From contig NZ_JHVI01000009.1 in the NCBI RefSeq assembly GCF_000620065.1, positions 1-64,000 on the forward strand: a DNA stretch of 64,000 nucleotides, given 5' to 3'. A model generated the notes under the pieces. It saw only the letters and a program-made list of their open reading frames with translations. It ran no database searches and was not told the DNA's origin. The stretch comes from Meiothermus cerbereus DSM 11376. GTDB lineage: Bacteria; Deinococcota; Deinococci; Deinococcales; Thermaceae. Shown here piece after piece: positions 51,879 to 59,914 of the stretch (position 1 is the first letter of the stretch; every line of letters begins with the position of its first letter). The position numbers and the translations under genes were made by a program.

Positions 51879-52109
51879 GCTGCGGCTGCTATTTGTGTCC
51901 TGAACAGACTTTGGGCCAGGTAGCCAACCGGCCCAGCACAGCCTTTTGTGGCAGGTATCCGGCAAGGAGATTGGCAGTGCTGCCTGGCTCGCTGCGCTGA
52001 AGGGCACGTGCGAAGTCATCGGGGCAAACAGGCTCGGCCCTGGCCTTTGGGGAACGGTGTCCAGCGCCCGCAGTTGACGGGCTGCCCCTGCGGTGTTTGA
52101 CTATGGCGT

Positions 52110-53279
52110 ATGAACCTTCAAGAAGCCATCGCCGCAATTACCCCCAGTCTGATTGAGATGCGCCGGGACTTTCACCGCCATCCCGAGCTTGCTTTTCAAG
52201 AGGTGCGAACGAGCGCCAGGTTGGCCGATTTTTTGCAGGGGCTGGGCCTCGAGGTTACTCGAGGGGTAGCCCAGACGGGTGTGGTGGCACGGCTTAAAGG
52301 TGCGAGGCCGGGTAAAACCGTGCTGGTGCGGGCCGACATTGACGCCCTGCCGATACAGGAGGCCTCCGGGGTGGAGTACAGCTCCCAGACGCCCGGTGTA
52401 ATGCACGCCTGCGGCCACGACGGCCACGCCGCAATTGCCGCCCACGTGGCAGCCGTGCTGGTTCGCTTCAAAGACCAGATTGCCGGTGAGGTGCGATTTG
52501 CCTTTCAGCCAGCCGAAGAAATTGTTTCTGGGGCAAAGCCCATGGTGGAGGCGGGCGTGCTGGAAGGGGTGGACTCGGTGGTGGGTCTGCACCTCTATAG
52601 CCTGATGCCGACAGGCAAGGTGGGCGTGCGGCCGGGGCCCTCCATGGCTGCCGCCGATGCTTTTACCATCGAGCTGACCGGCAAGGGGGCCCATGCGGCC
52701 ATGCCCCACGAGGGTGTGGACACGGTGCTGATGGCCGCACAACTCATCGTGGCGCTGCAAAGCCTGGTCAGCCGCGAGACCGACCCCATCCAAACAGCCG
52801 TAATCACCATTGCCACGGTTTCTGCTGGCGAGGGAGCACACAACATTATTCCCGAGACTGCCATCCTCAAAGGCACCTTGCGTACCTTCGACCCGACTTT
52901 GCGGGAAAAGCTTATACGGCGCATTAACGAGCTTTCGCAAGGCATAGCTGCCGCGATGGGCGGGCGTGCCTCTGTGAACTGGTTACCGGGTTCTCCGGCG
53001 GTGGTCAACGACCCCCAGATGGTAGAGCGCTTTCGGCGGGTAGCCCGTGAGGTGGTGGGGGAGAGCGCAGTGCTGGAAGTGCCTCCGGTAATGGGCGGCG
53101 ATGATATGTCCGAGTTTTTGAACCGCCGGCCGGGCGTGTACTTCTGGCTGGGGGCTGGCGACCCCGACCTGGGCAAAAACCGGCCCCACCACCACCCTGG
53201 CTTTTGGATCGACGATACGCGCGCGCTACCACTGGGGGTAGAACTCATTACCCGTACCGTGCTAGATTTCCTGGCATAG
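52110..53279 (+). CDS. M20D amidohydrolase (N-acyl-L-amino acid amidohydrolase)
   Basis: 389-residue zinc/manganese-dependent hydrolase removing acyl groups from amino acids (hippurate-hydrolase type). Landmarks: MRRDFHRHPELAFQE near 17-31, LVRADIDALPIQE near 72-84 and MHACGHDGHAA near 98-108 (Cys and His metal ligands), FAFQPAEEIVSGA near 130-142 (catalytic Glu), GKGAHAAMPHEG near 188-199 and HHHPGFWID near 353-361. Divergent from fadD. GACTAT lies six bases before ATG 52110. Confidence 0.93.
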   Translation: MNLQEAIAAITPSLIEMRRDFHRHPELAFQEVRTSARLADFLQGLGLEVTRGVAQTGVVARLKGARPGKTVLVRADIDALPIQEASGVEYSSQTPGVMHACGHDGHAAIAAHVAAVLVRFKDQIAGEVRFAFQPAEEIVSGAKPMVEAGVLEGVDSVVGLHLYSLMPTGKVGVRPGPSMAAADAFTIELTGKGAHAAMPHEGVDTVLMAAQLIVALQSLVSRETDPIQTAVITIATVSAGEGAHNIIPETAILKGTLRTFDPTLREKLIRRINELSQGIAAAMGGRASVNWLPGSPAVVNDPQMVERFRRVAREVVGESAVLEVPPVMGGDDMSEFLNRRPGVYFWLGAGDPDLGKNRPHHHPGFWIDDTRALPLGVELITRTVLDFLA

Positions 53280-53499
53280 GGTGGTCTTCGGAAAGAATGG
53301 CCCGACCCCAATCGGGAGAAGGGCTGTGGGTTCGTTTTTGCTGCTGAGAAGCTCGAAAACATGTGCCTGGGCTAGGTAGGCCACATCGCGGCATTTCCTG
53401 GTAGGCGCCCCCTTGTTTTCTCGGAGCAGTAAGAATGGTCAAGACCGCGATAGTGGGAGCTACCACAAAAAGCGGCTCTACAGACGGGCACACTAGGAT

Positions 53500-53928
53500 A
53501 TGCCATTATTGCTGCTGGTTTTGCTTTTGTCCTGGGCAGGGGCGCAGCGCTTACAGGATGTCCCGGCCCGGGATCAGGCGGCAATCCGGGCTGTAATCCT
53601 GGCCCAGATGGAAGCCTTTAAACGGGACGATGCTGCGAGGGCTTTTTCCTTTGCCTCACCTGGTATTCGCCAGGCCTTTCAGACCCCGGCGCGCTTTTTG
53701 GAGATGGTCAGGTCGTCGTATGCCCAGATTTACCGTCCCCTCAAGGTGACATTTGGTTCGGCACAGCGGTCGGTTGGCGCGCTCATGCAGGTGCGGCAGG
53801 TGGTCAACCTGGTGGGCCTCGATGGTCAAAAGGCGGTGGCCTATTACCTGATGGAGCGCCTGGAGGACGGAAGCTGGGTGATTGCTGGCGTGTACCTCGA
53901 GCTCGTCACTGACGACCAGACCATCTAA
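53500..53928 (+). CDS. DUF4864 secreted protein, terminated by a repeat
   Basis: 142 residues, signal peptide MPLLLLVLLLSWAGAQ; mature part DQAAIRAVILAQMEAFKRDDAARAFSFASPGIRQAF, in pieces, matches DUF4864 (NTF2-like), with FLEMVRSSYAQIYRPLKV near 66-84. Function unknown. ATG 53500 follows TAGGAT directly, so the start is uncertain. The stop codon TAA (53926-53928) is the first three bases of repeat R2, so the original C-terminus may have differed. Confidence 0.75.
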   Translation: MPLLLLVLLLSWAGAQRLQDVPARDQAAIRAVILAQMEAFKRDDAARAFSFASPGIRQAFQTPARFLEMVRSSYAQIYRPLKVTFGSAQRSVGALMQVRQVVNLVGLDGQKAVAYYLMERLEDGSWVIAGVYLELVTDDQTI

Positions 53929-54087
53929 TACCGGATTCAAAAAGATAATCTTCAAACAAAAAGCGCTAAGAGGCTATCTTTTTGAATCCTAGAGCACACC
54001 CCTCGCTGCGCTCGGCGAAGAAAGCGTATCCCTTCGGTCGGGTTAGTTCGTCACCGTTCGGTGACGAACTAACCGAATCTGGTATAA
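53926..54087 (+). repeat. 162-bp MITE-like repeat R2, copy 2
   Basis: Matches 4934-5095 with no difference found, 49 kb away. Inserted at the 3' end of the DUF4864 gene, supplying its stop. The right end GGTATAA is followed by unrelated sequence. The identity implies recent movement or gene conversion. Confidence 0.9.
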
Positions 54088-54215
54088 CAGGAAAACCCCT
54101 GATCTTCTACATCAGGCGGGCAAAGTGCTGGCCGCCGCTTCCGCCAAAGGCCCAGCCCAGAACGAACCCTACTTGAATGGCCTGGAAACCCATCATCAGG
54201 TAAGCTACCCCAGGT

Positions 54216-55109
54216 ATGGAAGCCCTGCTCAATACGGTGGTTCCGGTGGCCTTTATTGTCCTGACGGGCTACCTGGTGGGAAAGCGGATCGACTTCGACC
54301 TGCAAACCCTTTCCAAGCTGTCGATATATGTGCTGGTTCCGGTGCTGATATTTGACGCAATGCTCCGGGCCAAGCTGACTGGCGCCAGCGTGCTTGGTAT
54401 TACCGCCGGCTTTTTTCTGGCATCGCTCGGGCTTTACTTGCTGGCGCTGGGCCTGAGCCGTTGGCTGCGCTTTGAGCAGGGTACAGCCAAGGCTATGATC
54501 GCTTCGGCCACCTTTCCCAACTCGGGCAACATGGGCCTATCGCTGACCTTTTTCGCCCTGGGGCAGCCGGGCCTGGATCGGGCCATTGTTTTTTTTATCG
54601 CCAGCAGCGTGTTGATGTTTGGCCTGGGGCCTGCGTTTTTGCGCGGGGGCGGTTTTTTGCAAAGCCTCTGGTTCACCCTGAAGCTGCCTCTGTTCTGGGC
54701 CCTGGCTGGGGGGTTGCTGGTGCGGGGGTTGAGCATTCCCCTGCCGCTGGGGTTGGGCGAAGGGGTGCACCTCTTAGGCCAGGCCTGCATCCCGGTGATG
54801 CTCCTGACCCTGGGCATTCAGATCGCTCGCTCCAAACCGGAGTGGGGCGGTTTTGAGCTTCAGGCCAGCGCTTTGCGCCTGGTGGCCGCCCCCCTGCTGG
54901 CGGCCCTGGCAGGGTGGGTTTTGGGGCTAGAGCGGCTCGACATTCAGGTTCTGGTGCTGCAAAGCGCCATGCCCATTGCCGTCAACGCCTTTTTGATGGC
55001 AGGGGAATTTGGTGGCGACGGTGTCCGGGCCGCCCGGGCGGTGGTGGCTTCGTCGGTGCTTTCATTTGTAACGATTCCAGTGGTGCTGCTGTTGATTGGG
55101 GTGGGCTAG
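54216..55109 (+). CDS. AEC-family (auxin efflux carrier-like) transporter
   Basis: 297 residues, about ten membrane helices. VPVAFIVLTGYLVGKRIDFD near 9-28 and ASATFPNSGNMGLSLTF near 92-108, and PIAVNAFLMAGEFGGD near 252-267, are the AEC family blocks, with the conserved Asn-Pro/Asn-Gly region. Members in bacteria export organic acids such as malate; the substrate here is unknown. No strong ribosome site; ATG 54216 follows CCAGGT. Confidence 0.85.
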   Translation: MEALLNTVVPVAFIVLTGYLVGKRIDFDLQTLSKLSIYVLVPVLIFDAMLRAKLTGASVLGITAGFFLASLGLYLLALGLSRWLRFEQGTAKAMIASATFPNSGNMGLSLTFFALGQPGLDRAIVFFIASSVLMFGLGPAFLRGGGFLQSLWFTLKLPLFWALAGGLLVRGLSIPLPLGLGEGVHLLGQACIPVMLLTLGIQIARSKPEWGGFELQASALRLVAAPLLAALAGWVLGLERLDIQVLVLQSAMPIAVNAFLMAGEFGGDGVRAARAVVASSVLSFVTIPVVLLLIGVG

Positions 55110-55114
55110 CTCTT

Positions 55115-55504
55115 TTAGCCGGAAGGAGGGGCTGGAGGGGGCGGAAAAAACGGCGAACCCACCTCGAGCTGCAGCAAGGGGCTATTCTGCACCAGCACCA
55201 CCAGGCGGTAATAACCATCATCCAGGCGTTCGAAGCGGGCCTGGTAGGTGCCCGGCTTTTCAACCCAGATGGAGCGCTCCTGAAATAGCTGATCGCCTTT
55301 GTACCAGCGCAGCTCGAGGTACACCGGCTCGGCCAGGTGCCGCACCGTCAGCCGGGCTACCGCTGCGCTTTCAGCGGGTTCCAGGGTTCCGCTGAGGCTG
55401 GTGCGGTTGGGCAGGGTGGCGCGACCCGGGTCGAGCGGCACAAAGGTGTAGCGGCAAGCCGGTAACAGCAGGCCAACTAGTAAAAGCCAATGTAGGAGCT
55501 TCAT
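55115..55504 (-). CDS. Small lipoprotein, unknown function
   Basis: 129 residues. Signal peptide MKLLHWLLLVGLLLPAC with lipobox LPAC (Cys17). The mature part is a single beta-sandwich-like domain (PAESAAVARLTVRHLAEPVYLE in parts; RFERLDDGYYRLVVLVQ) ending FFPPPPAPPSG. The ATG overlaps the rsmE stop by four bases (55501-55504), so it belongs to the rsmE transcript. Confidence 0.7.
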   Translation of the reverse strand: MKLLHWLLLVGLLLPACRYTFVPLDPGRATLPNRTSLSGTLEPAESAAVARLTVRHLAEPVYLELRWYKGDQLFQERSIWVEKPGTYQARFERLDDGYYRLVVLVQNSPLLQLEVGSPFFPPPPAPPSG

Positions 55505-56199
55505 AGTCCTTCACCGGCTGTGACCAGGCTCAAAAGGGCCACCGGCGCGGTTTCGGCCCTCAGGATACGTGGCCCCAGTGTGATGGGGGTGAAACCCCGC
55601 TCTTCCAGTAGCTGTATCTCATCGTCGCTGAGGCCCCCTTCTGGGCCGGTCAGCAGGGCGGTGGGCTTCTGGGGGTCCCACACCTCCCGCACCCGGGCCG
55701 AGGTTCTGGGCTGGGCTACCAGCCCCTGCGACACTGGGGGAAGCAGTTTGAGCGGCAGGAGTGGCTTTACTTCGGGAACCACGCTGCGCTCGCACTGCTT
55801 GGCCGCCTCGAGGGCAATCCGGCGCAGGCGCAGCAGCTTGTTCTCGCTTATCTCCCGCACCACACAGTGCTGGGTCAGGATGGGCACAATGGTGCTGGCT
55901 CCCAGCTCGGTGGCGGCCCGCACCACCTCGGCCAGGTGGTCGCCCTTGAGCAGGGCCACATACAGGCTGACAGGGTGTGGGGGCTCTTTGCTGGCCGGCC
56001 AGGTTTCTTCCACCTGCAGGCGCACCCAGCCTGGCTCGGTTTGCACCACCCGGGCGCGGCCTTCTGTGCCCTTGCCGTCGAATACCGTGAGCGTGTCGCC
56101 CACCCGGGCCCGCAGCACATCCAGCAGGTGGTGGGCCTCCCGTCCGCCCAGCTCGACTTCGGGCTGGATGATGGGAACAAAAGCACGGTGGGGACGCAT
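55501..56199 (-). CDS. rsmE: 16S rRNA (uracil-N3)-methyltransferase
   Basis: SPOUT-class enzyme that methylates U1498 of 16S rRNA. 232 residues. PUA-like N-terminus (residues about 1-68), then the trefoil-knot domain: ELGASTIVPILTQH near 93-106, LLTGPEGGLSDDE near 180-192 and LGPRILRAETAPVALL near 208-223 (SAM-binding knot). Six bases after prmA, so it is in an operon with prmA and the lipoprotein. Confidence 0.95.
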   Translation of the reverse strand: MRPHRAFVPIIQPEVELGGREAHHLLDVLRARVGDTLTVFDGKGTEGRARVVQTEPGWVRLQVEETWPASKEPPHPVSLYVALLKGDHLAEVVRAATELGASTIVPILTQHCVVREISENKLLRLRRIALEAAKQCERSVVPEVKPLLPLKLLPPVSQGLVAQPRTSARVREVWDPQKPTALLTGPEGGLSDDEIQLLEERGFTPITLGPRILRAETAPVALLSLVTAGEGL

Positions 56200-56205
56200 A
56201 GCTCT

Positions 56206-56967
56206 TTAGCAGGCGGCATAGGTCAGGCAGACCCACTCGCCTTCCTGCCTGCGTGACAGCAGCTCGAAGCGGTTGGCCTCGAGGGCGCTGCGAACGATGG
56301 GCTCACGTTCGGCCAGGATGCCGGAGAGGATCAGGGTTCCACAAACCCCAAACAATTCGCGGTACTTTTGGGCAAAATAGGCGTGCAGCTCGGCAAAGAG
56401 GTTGGCTACTACCAGGTCGAAGGGGCCTTCTATGTCGTCCAGGCTGCCCTGCTTAAACGAGGCCTCGACCTGGTTGTACCGGGCATTTTCGACGGCCTGG
56501 GGGATGACAGTTGGGTCGATGTCTATTCCCAGCGCCTCCGCTCCCAGCAGGGCCGCCCCAATGGCCAGAATGCCCGAACCCGTGCCTAGGTCGAGCACCC
56601 GCATCCCGGGCTCGGTTCGCTGGGCCAGGGTTTCCAGGGCCATACGGGTAGTCTCGTGATGGCCGGTGCCAAAGGCCATGCCCGGCTCGATGACAATGCG
56701 TTTTTCCTGGCCTTCCCACTCATGCCAGGGGGCCAGCACCACAAAAGGCCCGGCCCGTACCGGCTTCAGGTCGCGCTTGTAGGCCTCGAGCCAGTCGGTA
56801 TCGGGCAGCTCGAGCCACTCCCCCGGCAGGGGCAGTTCAACCCGCTCGGGAAAATAAGCCCAGACCTCGCCGGGCTTCTCCTCGAGGCCCCTGGCCCCTT
56901 GCTCGAACAAAAAGGCCGAGTATAGGTCGAGGGTTTGAAAGTCTCCACGTAAACGAAAAACGTGCAT
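56206..56967 (-). CDS. prmA: Ribosomal protein L11 methyltransferase
   Basis: Trimethylates lysines and the N-terminus of ribosomal protein L11. 253 residues. GMAFGTGHHETTRM near 96-109 and LDLGTGSGILAIGAALLGA near 126-144 (SAM site), ANLFAEL near 188-194 (an NPPY-like site). The start is ATG 56967 (MHVFRLRG), with TAAACT five bases upstream; an ATG ten codons earlier is possible but unlike the family. Preceded by the aldose epimerase gene with a 26-base gap. Confidence 0.94.
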   Translation of the reverse strand: MHVFRLRGDFQTLDLYSAFLFEQGARGLEEKPGEVWAYFPERVELPLPGEWLELPDTDWLEAYKRDLKPVRAGPFVVLAPWHEWEGQEKRIVIEPGMAFGTGHHETTRMALETLAQRTEPGMRVLDLGTGSGILAIGAALLGAEALGIDIDPTVIPQAVENARYNQVEASFKQGSLDDIEGPFDLVVANLFAELHAYFAQKYRELFGVCGTLILSGILAEREPIVRSALEANRFELLSRRQEGEWVCLTYAAC

Positions 56968-56993
56968 ACCATAGTTTACCTGCTGAAGGCTCT

Positions 56994-57908
56994 TCAACCG
57001 CTGGGCACTAAGGTCAGGCGCAGGCTTCCCGCAAGCTTTTCGCCCGGTTCCAGCACCCGCACCCCCGTATTTTCCCAGCCCTGGCTCAACAGGTTGAAGC
57101 CATCGGTGGCGTGAGTGACGGGCTCGAGGGCCACGCTTCCATCGGGGGCGGTGAAGACCACCAGGTGCGAGAAGATGGGGTCTGCGCTTAGCTCCATGCG
57201 CCAGTCGGAACCGGGCCAGTCCAGGCTTAGCTTTCCATTCCAGCCTGCGAACACGTGGTCCAGCGTGGTCGCGCCGACCGGCCTGGGCTGCGAGAAGTCG
57301 AACTCGGGCGGTATGGCCTCGGCAGGCCGGGTGGGGAGGCAGCTGGCATCGGTCAGGTAGATGTGATCGGCCCCGAAGCAGAGCAGGGCCTCGCGAGAGT
57401 TGCCCAGGTGGCGCATGAAGTACGGGTGATGCCCAAACCCCGCCGGCATGGGTTCAGTTCCCACATTCACCAACGTCGTCGAGGTTTCAAGGCTATCCCC
57501 TTGCAGCCGGTAGGCTACTTCCACCCTGAAGGGGAACGGGAAGTTCAGGTCGTGGAGGCTCGAAGCGTCGAAAGCGCAATGCAGGGTGTGCTCGTTGATG
57601 CGCAGTGCGCTCCAGGGCCGCCCGTGTACCTCGCCGTGCAGGGTCTGCCCGTCGGGCCAGTTGGGGCGAAGCTGGTAGGTTTTACCGGCAAACACAAAGC
57701 GCCCCTCCCGGATGCGGTTGGAGTAGGGGGCCAGGATGTAGCTCGAGGTGTCGGGGGAGTGCTTTTGCACCAGGGCTGCGGGCGAGGTTGGGCGCAAAAT
57801 GGGCAGCCAGAATCCCGCTTGGTGGAGCTCGAGGCCCACGATGCTAGCCCCCAGCTCGGGCGCGACGGTCAGGCGGAGTGAGCGGTTTTGCAGAATCTCT
57901 AGGTGCAT
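56994..57908 (-). CDS. Aldose 1-epimerase family protein
   Basis: 304 residues from ATG 57908. Beta-sandwich galactose-mutarotase family: APYSNRIREGRFVFAG near 93-108, TLHGEVHGRPW near 120-130 (catalytic His), FGHHPYFMRH near 175-184 (second His), and VTHATDGFN near 267 (Glu/Asp region). It interconverts sugar anomers; the sugar specificity is not clear. The reading frame is open far upstream to 58364 but that part overlaps the BtuF-like gene in another frame and is not coding. Confidence 0.88.
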   Translation of the reverse strand: MHLEILQNRSLRLTVAPELGASIVGLELHQAGFWLPILRPTSPAALVQKHSPDTSSYILAPYSNRIREGRFVFAGKTYQLRPNWPDGQTLHGEVHGRPWSALRINEHTLHCAFDASSLHDLNFPFPFRVEVAYRLQGDSLETSTTLVNVGTEPMPAGFGHHPYFMRHLGNSREALLCFGADHIYLTDASCLPTRPAEAIPPEFDFSQPRPVGATTLDHVFAGWNGKLSLDWPGSDWRMELSADPIFSHLVVFTAPDGSVALEPVTHATDGFNLLSQGWENTGVRVLEPGEKLAGSLRLTLVPSG

Positions 57909-57958
57909 TGGCTTCAGTCTGAAGGTTAGCGGGCAAAAATCCAAGCCCTGGGCACTTT

Positions 57959-58756
57959 TCAGGCGGGCAATAGCGCGCGAATCTGCCCGACCAGGGCCTC
58001 GAGGTAGTCGAAAAACAAAGGGCCGTAGTGGGCCAGCTCGTCGCCCCCGGTAACCACCAAGGGGAAGCACCAACCCCGTTCGGCCAATAGGCGTTGGGCT
58101 TTTTCCAGTGGCCTCGAGCGGTGCGGTTTGGGTTCGTATATCACCAGCTCTGGCCCCCGGCGCGCCACCTCGGCCAGATCGGGCTGGAAGTAGCTCTGGG
58201 GGTGCTCGGCGAAGATGTTTTGCAGGCCCAGGTAGCGCAGGGCTTCGCCCACATAGCTGCCCCGCCCTACCGTAATGGGGCCGCCCAGGTCGAACTCGAG
58301 GTAAACCCGAAGGGGTGGAAGCGCTTTGTAGAGCGCGCCATAGCGCTCTGAAAGACGGGCACACAGCCCGGTGGCCGCCTCAGTTGCCTCCAGCAGGGCC
58401 CCCAATACGGCGATGTTCTCCAGGATGCCATAGGGGCTTTGCGGCAGGGGGATTGGGAAGATGGGAAAACCCCGCCGGTGCAGCTCAAAGAGCAGTTCCC
58501 GCTGTACGCCGGTGCTGATGAGCACTAGGTCGGGTTTGAGGCTTTCCAGCAGTTCCCAGCGCACCCGGGTATAGCTCGAGACCACCGGCAGGCTCAAGGT
58601 AGCGGCAGGGCGGTAACAGAAGGCGCTGCGCCCCACCAACCGCTCGCCCAGGCCCAGGGCAAAGAGGGTCTCGGTGACGTTGGGGGCCAGCGACACAATG
58701 CGCTGCGCAGTGTCGGGCAGCTCGAGGGGCCCCAGCCAGTCGTGCACCAGCTTCAC
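57959..58756 (-). CDS. BtuF-like binding protein without signal peptide
   Basis: 265 residues of the helical-backbone-metal/cobalamin receptor fold: RIVSLAPNVTETLFALGLGERLVG near 19-42, LLESLKPDLVLIS near 69-81, VAVLGALLEATE-like IAVLGALLEATEAA near 114-127, and GRGSYVGEALRYLGLQN near 163-179. There is no N-terminal signal peptide or lipobox (starts MKLVHDWLGPLEL), so it should be cytoplasmic, unlike true BtuF. Start ATG 58756 overlaps the coaE stop. Confidence 0.82.
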   Translation of the reverse strand: MKLVHDWLGPLELPDTAQRIVSLAPNVTETLFALGLGERLVGRSAFCYRPAATLSLPVVSSYTRVRWELLESLKPDLVLISTGVQRELLFELHRRGFPIFPIPLPQSPYGILENIAVLGALLEATEAATGLCARLSERYGALYKALPPLRVYLEFDLGGPITVGRGSYVGEALRYLGLQNIFAEHPQSYFQPDLAEVARRGPELVIYEPKPHRSRPLEKAQRLLAERGWCFPLVVTGGDELAHYGPLFFDYLEALVGQIRALLPA

Positions 58757-59331
58757 CGTTGCACCTCCTCGAGCCAGGCCTCCACCCTGCTGTACAGGGT
58801 GTCCAGGTCGGCGTCGTTCCAGATGACCCAGGTGGCCCGACGCACCTTATCCTCTTGCGGGAGCTGGCTCTGGTCGCGGGCCTCGAACTCGGCTTCGGAG
58901 AGGCCGCTGCGGGCCATCACCCGGGCTTTGCGTAGGTCAGTGGGGGCGGCCACCACCAGCACCCCGGCAAAATCTTTTTCACGCCCGGTCTCGAACAGCA
59001 GAGGAATGTCGTGCACCACCAGGCGGTGCCCCGCTTGACGGGCTTTTTCGGTTTCTTCCCGCATGCGCTGGCGCACGTAGGGGTGGATCAGGGCCTCGAG
59101 CCGCCTGCGGGCCTCTGGGTCGCTGAATATCAATCGCCCAAGTGCAGCACGATTGATCTCTCCACCTGAACACGCCTCTGGAAAGGTTTGGCAAATCTCC
59201 GACTTCAAGACCAGAGCTCCTTCACGGGCATATTCGTCCGCATCCAGAACCGGCACACCCAACGCCCGCAAACGCTGGGCCACCGTGCTCTTGCCGCTGC
59301 CAATGCCTCCGGTAAGACCAATGAGCCGCAT
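58753..59331 (-). CDS. coaE: Dephospho-CoA kinase
   Basis: Last enzyme of coenzyme A synthesis; phosphorylates the ribose 3'-OH. 192 residues. P-loop GGIGSGKST near 8-16, LDADEYARE near 29-37, and HDIPLLFETGREKDF near 107-121, RARDQ-like SEAEFEARDQSQLPQEDK near 145-162. TATGCT (59345-59340 on minus) lies eight bases before ATG 59331, so nearly leaderless. Confidence 0.95.
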   Translation of the reverse strand: MRLIGLTGGIGSGKSTVAQRLRALGVPVLDADEYAREGALVLKSEICQTFPEACSGGEINRAALGRLIFSDPEARRRLEALIHPYVRQRMREETEKARQAGHRLVVHDIPLLFETGREKDFAGVLVVAAPTDLRKARVMARSGLSEAEFEARDQSQLPQEDKVRRATWVIWNDADLDTLYSRVEAWLEEVQR

Positions 59332-59419
59332 CAGGGCCTAGCATACTGCCCTTCTTTATGTAACGCCGAGCGGTGACTTCTTCACCGGCCAGGGCCAAAA
59401 ACGGTGTCAAACTGGGGCT

Positions 59420-59914
59420 ATGCGATGGTTTTTGGTAGCCGTGTTGACTGCACTGGCAGCCTGTACCGCTAACCCTGGGGTCTCGTACACCCCAGAGGAC
59501 CATCTATCCTCTTTGAATGCCGTCAACCAGGCCCGTGCCCAGGCCCGTAGCTGCACCACGGATGGCAACACCAAAGCCTACTACCCTGCGCCTGCCCTTA
59601 CCTGGAACGGCCTGCTGGGCGAGGTGGCCCGCCAGCGGGCGGAACACATCCAGCAGACCGGTCAGTTTAGCCATAAGGAGGGCTCGAGCAACACCTATGC
59701 CGTAGCTATCCGAGCCCAGCAGGTGGGCTACAAATACCTTGACATTCGAGAGAACCTGGCCTACAACTACGCCTCCGCTGAGACGGTAGTGGCTGCCTGG
59801 TCATCGAGCACCAGCGGCCACTGCAACACCCTCATGGAACCCCATCTGCGCGAGATGGGCATGGTTCGGCGCGGCGACTACTGGGTGCTGGTGGTGGCCC
59901 AGCCCCAGCCCTAG
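59420..59914 (+). CDS. CAP-domain (SCP-like) lipoprotein
   Basis: 164 residues. Lipoprotein signal MRWFLVAVLTALAAC (lipobox LAAC, Cys15). CAP domain: LNAVNQARAQARSC near 32-45, GLLGEVARQRAEHIQQTGQFSH in parts near 65-86, IRENLAYNYASAETVVAAW near 110-128 and GHCNTLMEPHLREMG near 134-148. Two to three Cys could form disulfides. Function in bacteria is unclear. A single TAACGC (59361-59366) lies upstream. Its stop and the rnr stop share CTAG (59911-59914). Confidence 0.82.
   Translation: MRWFLVAVLTALAACTANPGVSYTPEDHLSSLNAVNQARAQARSCTTDGNTKAYYPAPALTWNGLLGEVARQRAEHIQQTGQFSHKEGSSNTYAVAIRAQQVGYKYLDIRENLAYNYASAETVVAAWSSSTSGHCNTLMEPHLREMGMVRRGDYWVLVVAQPQP

Noticed and set aside
57908-58364. An N-terminal extension of the aldose epimerase frame (about 150 codons)
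   Set aside because: It lies in another frame of the BtuF-like gene and reads as Arg/Pro/Gly-rich; the family begins at ATG 57908.
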